Positions 12,209-14,006 of a DNA stretch of 14,006 nt are shown here, piece after piece. A model generated the notes under the pieces. That model was given only the letters and a program-made list of their open reading frames with translations, did no database searches and had not been told where the DNA came from. Origin of the DNA: Microbacteriaceae bacterium. GTDB lineage: Bacteria > Actinomycetota > Actinomycetes > Actinomycetales > Microbacteriaceae. How positions within the stretch are numbered: position 1 is the stretch's first letter; each line of letters opens with the position of its first letter. The stretch is from positions 1 to 14,006 of the forward strand of contig JALRLI010000027.1 of the NCBI GenBank assembly GCA_023254555.1. The letters are read 5' to 3'. Both the position numbers and the translations under genes were made by a program.

Positions 12209-13129
12209 ATGGCGAAGCGTTTGATGGCCGTACACGCGCATCCCGACGACGAGTCGAGCAAGGGTGCCGCAACCTATGCCCGCTACGTTCGCGAGGGTGT
12301 AGAAGTGATGGTGGTCAGCTGCACCGGTGGTGAACGCGGGGATGTGCTGAACGAGCTCGTGCTTCGCAATCCCAAGTCTGAACGTGACATTGCGGGGCTT
12401 CGTCGCGAAGAAATGGCGGCAGCCCAGCGAATTCTTGGTTTCGAGCACCGCTGGCTGGGCTACTACGACTCGGGTATGGCTTCTGAAGATGGCACTGTGC
12501 CCGAGGGCAGCTTTGCGAGCATCCCGGTTGAGATTTCAGCAGAGGTGCTGGTGCACCTGGTTCGTGAGTTCAAACCGCACGTGATGGTTACCTACAACGA
12601 GATTGGCGGATACCCGCATCCCGATCACATTCGGTGTCATGAAATCAGCGTTCGTGCCTACGAAGTTGCCGGTGACCCAAATGCCTACCCTGAGGCTGGC
12701 GAACCTTGGCAAGTTTCGAAGCTGTACTACGACGAGATTTTCAACGCCGGCAAAGTGAGTGCCATCAAAAACGTGCTGGTCGAGAAATACCCAGATTCGC
12801 CACTGCACGAGCACATTGACGGTATGACGAAATGGATGCGCGACCGCCCCTACACCGCAACCACGCGCGTCGATGTGAGTGACTACCTCGAGGCTCGAGA
12901 CGACGCCCTCAGGGCACACGCTAGCCAAGTCGCGCCCGATAGCGGGTGGTTCTTCTTGCCAAACGATTTGGTTCGCGAGGCGTGGCCGTATGAGGACTAC
13001 AGACTTGCACGCTCGCGCGTGGGTGAGGTGCCTGAGCGTCCTGCCGCCGGCCAAGCCAGCGACTGGGTGGCTGACCCTGATCACTCAAAGCTTGAGACAG
13101 ATCTCTTTCAGGGAATTGTGACAGAGTAG
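12209..13129 (+). CDS. mca: Mycothiol S-conjugate amidase
   Basis: A 306-residue zinc amidase of the MshB/Mca (LmbE-like) family. It cleaves mycothiol S-conjugates to a mercapturic acid and GlcN-inositol, a detoxification step in the cytoplasm. The site AHPDDESSKG (residues 10-19) supplies ligands His11 and Asp14, with Asp13 as the likely base; HPDH (137-140) supplies His140 as ligand and His137. Lys18 after DDESS is the mark that separates Mca from the deacetylase MshB, as is the CTGGERG block. I chose ATG 12209 because AGAAAGG lies six bases upstream; ATG 12203 and TTG 12182 are in-frame alternatives with worse spacing. It is followed after five bases by a small membrane protein gene, and the neighbourhood matches the mycobacterial mca locus. 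This gene is strong evidence for a mycothiol-producing actinobacterium. Confidence 0.94.
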   Translation: MAKRLMAVHAHPDDESSKGAATYARYVREGVEVMVVSCTGGERGDVLNELVLRNPKSERDIAGLRREEMAAAQRILGFEHRWLGYYDSGMASEDGTVPEGSFASIPVEISAEVLVHLVREFKPHVMVTYNEIGGYPHPDHIRCHEISVRAYEVAGDPNAYPEAGEPWQVSKLYYDEIFNAGKVSAIKNVLVEKYPDSPLHEHIDGMTKWMRDRPYTATTRVDVSDYLEARDDALRAHASQVAPDSGWFFLPNDLVREAWPYEDYRLARSRVGEVPERPAAGQASDWVADPDHSKLETDLFQGIVTE

Positions 13130-13134
13130 GAACC

Positions 13135-13407
13135 ATGTTGTACACGGCACTGAATTCGCTGAGCCTCGCTGCGTCTGCGTTTGCGGCAGAAACCGAGCAA
13201 GACCAGAACCTCGGTCAGATGGTCAACGCCGCGAGCGCTACTGGGTTCTTAGTTGCCGGCCTCATCGCGCTGATTTCGATTTTCTTAATTATCGATATGG
13301 TTCGCCGAATTCGCCGCACCCGCTACCGCGAGCAGGTGCGCCAAGAGCTTGAAGCCGAAATTGAACAGATGGATTCAGAGGGCGGCCACGAGCCAAAAGT
13401 CGACTGA
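13135..13407 (+). CDS. Small single-pass membrane protein downstream of mca
   Basis: A 90-residue protein of unknown function. The first 18 residues are weakly hydrophobic and end in AFAA before an acidic segment, which could be a short signal-like region, though it has no basic start. A clear transmembrane helix spans about 37-56. It is followed by a strongly basic stretch (RRIRRTRYR, 57-65) and a charged, acidic C-terminal tail, indicating the tail is cytoplasmic. It begins five bases after the mca stop with AGGA (13128-13131) as a ribosome-binding site, so it is co-transcribed with mca. Mycobacteria also have a small uncharacterised gene directly after mca (Rv1083), suggesting a conserved partner. 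I do not recognise a named domain. Confidence 0.82.
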   Translation: MLYTALNSLSLAASAFAAETEQDQNLGQMVNAASATGFLVAGLIALISIFLIIDMVRRIRRTRYREQVRQELEAEIEQMDSEGGHEPKVD

Positions 13408-13417
13408 TCCAATATTT

Positions 13418-13915
13418 TCAGTCATACGTTTCGGCGGTGCGCTCGTTTCGGGCCAATTTCTTGTGGATGTAGTGCTCTTCGTACCTGAACTCGAACCACA
13501 GCACAATCAGCAGTAATGGCGTGATGATGTCGGTGACGATGAATATCGGAAAATTGATCAGGTAGTCGAGGTAGAAGTTTCCGGTCGAAAGCGCCAACTG
13601 CAGGTGGTTGATGACGAGCATCACCGGCCAGAACAACGCAACGTAAGGCAGTAGGTTGATTGCGCGCTGCTTTCCGAGGGCAACGAGCACAAATACCATT
13701 CCTGGGCCGACCGCAATCGTAATCCACGCAAGAGTCGAAAACAGCAGGATGAGTAAACGTAGGCTATCGGTCTGCTCTGACGGGTTGAAGAAGAAAAATG
13801 CGGGAAAGGTCGCCACGACGAGCAGAAAAACCGCACTCGTGAAGATGCCGAAGCTTGCAACCTTCCAGCGGGTAATTCGAACCGAGGGCTCAGGATTCTT
13901 CGTGCGCTTTGCCAT
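13418..13915 (-). CDS. Polytopic membrane protein of unknown function
   Basis: A 165-residue protein that I do not recognise. A basic N-terminus (MAKRTKNPEPSVRITRW) is followed by about four hydrophobic segments near residues 19-43, 52-80, 86-108 and 115-141, and then a charged cytoplasmic tail rich in Glu, His and Arg. The first segment ends in an unusual Phe run (FFFF, 40-43). I chose ATG 13915 because AGGAGAG lies five bases upstream; an ATG at 13939 and a longer frame to 13972 lack a ribosome-binding site. It converges on the small membrane gene after mca, with 10 bases between and no terminator visible. A good promoter with a palindrome in its spacer lies upstream. No function is proposed. 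Confidence 0.75.
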   Translation of the reverse strand: MAKRTKNPEPSVRITRWKVASFGIFTSAVFLLVVATFPAFFFFNPSEQTDSLRLLILLFSTLAWITIAVGPGMVFVLVALGKQRAINLLPYVALFWPVMLVINHLQLALSTGNFYLDYLINFPIFIVTDIITPLLLIVLWFEFRYEEHYIHKKLARNERTAETYD

Positions 13916-13943
13916 ATGCTCTCTCCTGCTCGGTTTCATGTCG

Positions 13944-13972
13944 CTTCTAATCAATCTGATTGACGGTAACAA
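13944..13972 (-). promoter_or_regulatory. Promoter with embedded palindrome, unknown membrane protein
   Basis: On the minus strand TTGTTA (13972 to 13967) and TAGAAG (13949 to 13944) are spaced by exactly 17 bp. The spacer contains a 13-bp palindrome, TCAATC-T-GATTGA (13951-13963 on the plus strand). Transcription would begin near 13937, giving a leader of about 20 nt with a Shine-Dalgarno site. The palindrome position would let a dimeric repressor block the promoter. Confidence 0.5.
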
Positions 13973-14006
13973 TAGTTCCGGGGATAGCTGGGATGCCTGC
14001 GGGGTT

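Noticed and set aside
12150..12272. Longer DUF4307 frame reaching 12272
   Set aside because: The extension overlaps the divergent mca start and has an Arg/Ser/Pro-rich shadow composition. DUF4307 proteins begin close to the DDRYG motif.

Overview
The window looks like ordinary chromosome from a moderately high-GC actinobacterium, plausibly a member of the Microbacteriaceae (the family is an inference). The support is a mycothiol S-conjugate amidase (Mca), a mycoredoxin-type glutaredoxin, an actinobacterial-type GreA, a DUF4307 protein, and a greA–DUF4307–mca order like that of mycobacteria. No tRNA, rRNA, CRISPR array, insertion sequence, phage gene or recognisable defence system was seen. 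Every gene is intact except the first, which runs off the left edge.

Layout. (1) 1-985, minus strand: thioredoxin, then a single-cysteine CoA-disulfide-reductase-type flavoprotein, overlapping as TAATG. (2) 1074-3550, plus strand: copper chaperone CopZ and copper P1B-ATPase CopA, ending in a clear intrinsic terminator. These two divergent units share an 88-bp gap. It holds one perfect CsoR/CstR-type palindrome (997-1012), placed so that one bound repressor could cover both promoters. (3) 3566-4488, minus: a histidine phosphatase and a YjdM/PhnA zinc-ribbon protein, overlapping as ATGA. (4) 4489-4781: a 293-bp gap with a long leader and small inverted repeats, ahead of a 710-residue SNF2-family helicase (4782-6914). 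(5) Mycoredoxin (minus) converges on the helicase, the two stop codons sharing one CTAG, and diverges from a class-3-type aldehyde dehydrogenase (7221-8615). (6) 8704-11144, plus: an AI-2E-family (PerM/YhhT) membrane protein overlaps threonine ammonia-lyase as ATGA. (7) greA and a DUF4307 protein (minus), then mca and a small membrane protein (plus), then a polytopic membrane protein of unknown function (minus).

How the genes work together. Much of the window concerns thiols and soft metals: thioredoxin, a CoA/persulfide-type reductase, copper trafficking and export, mycoredoxin, and mycothiol-conjugate detoxification. A second pattern is in gene starts. At several transcription-unit heads a TAnnnT-like hexamer ends 6-7 nt before the start codon with no usable Shine-Dalgarno site, which suggests leaderless mRNAs. 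copZ, the helicase, mca and the last membrane protein instead have Shine-Dalgarno sites.

No wholly new system was found. The best leads are the shared operator joining copper export to thiol reduction, the leaderless-promoter pattern, the long leader before the SNF2 gene, and the uncharacterised membrane proteins around mca.
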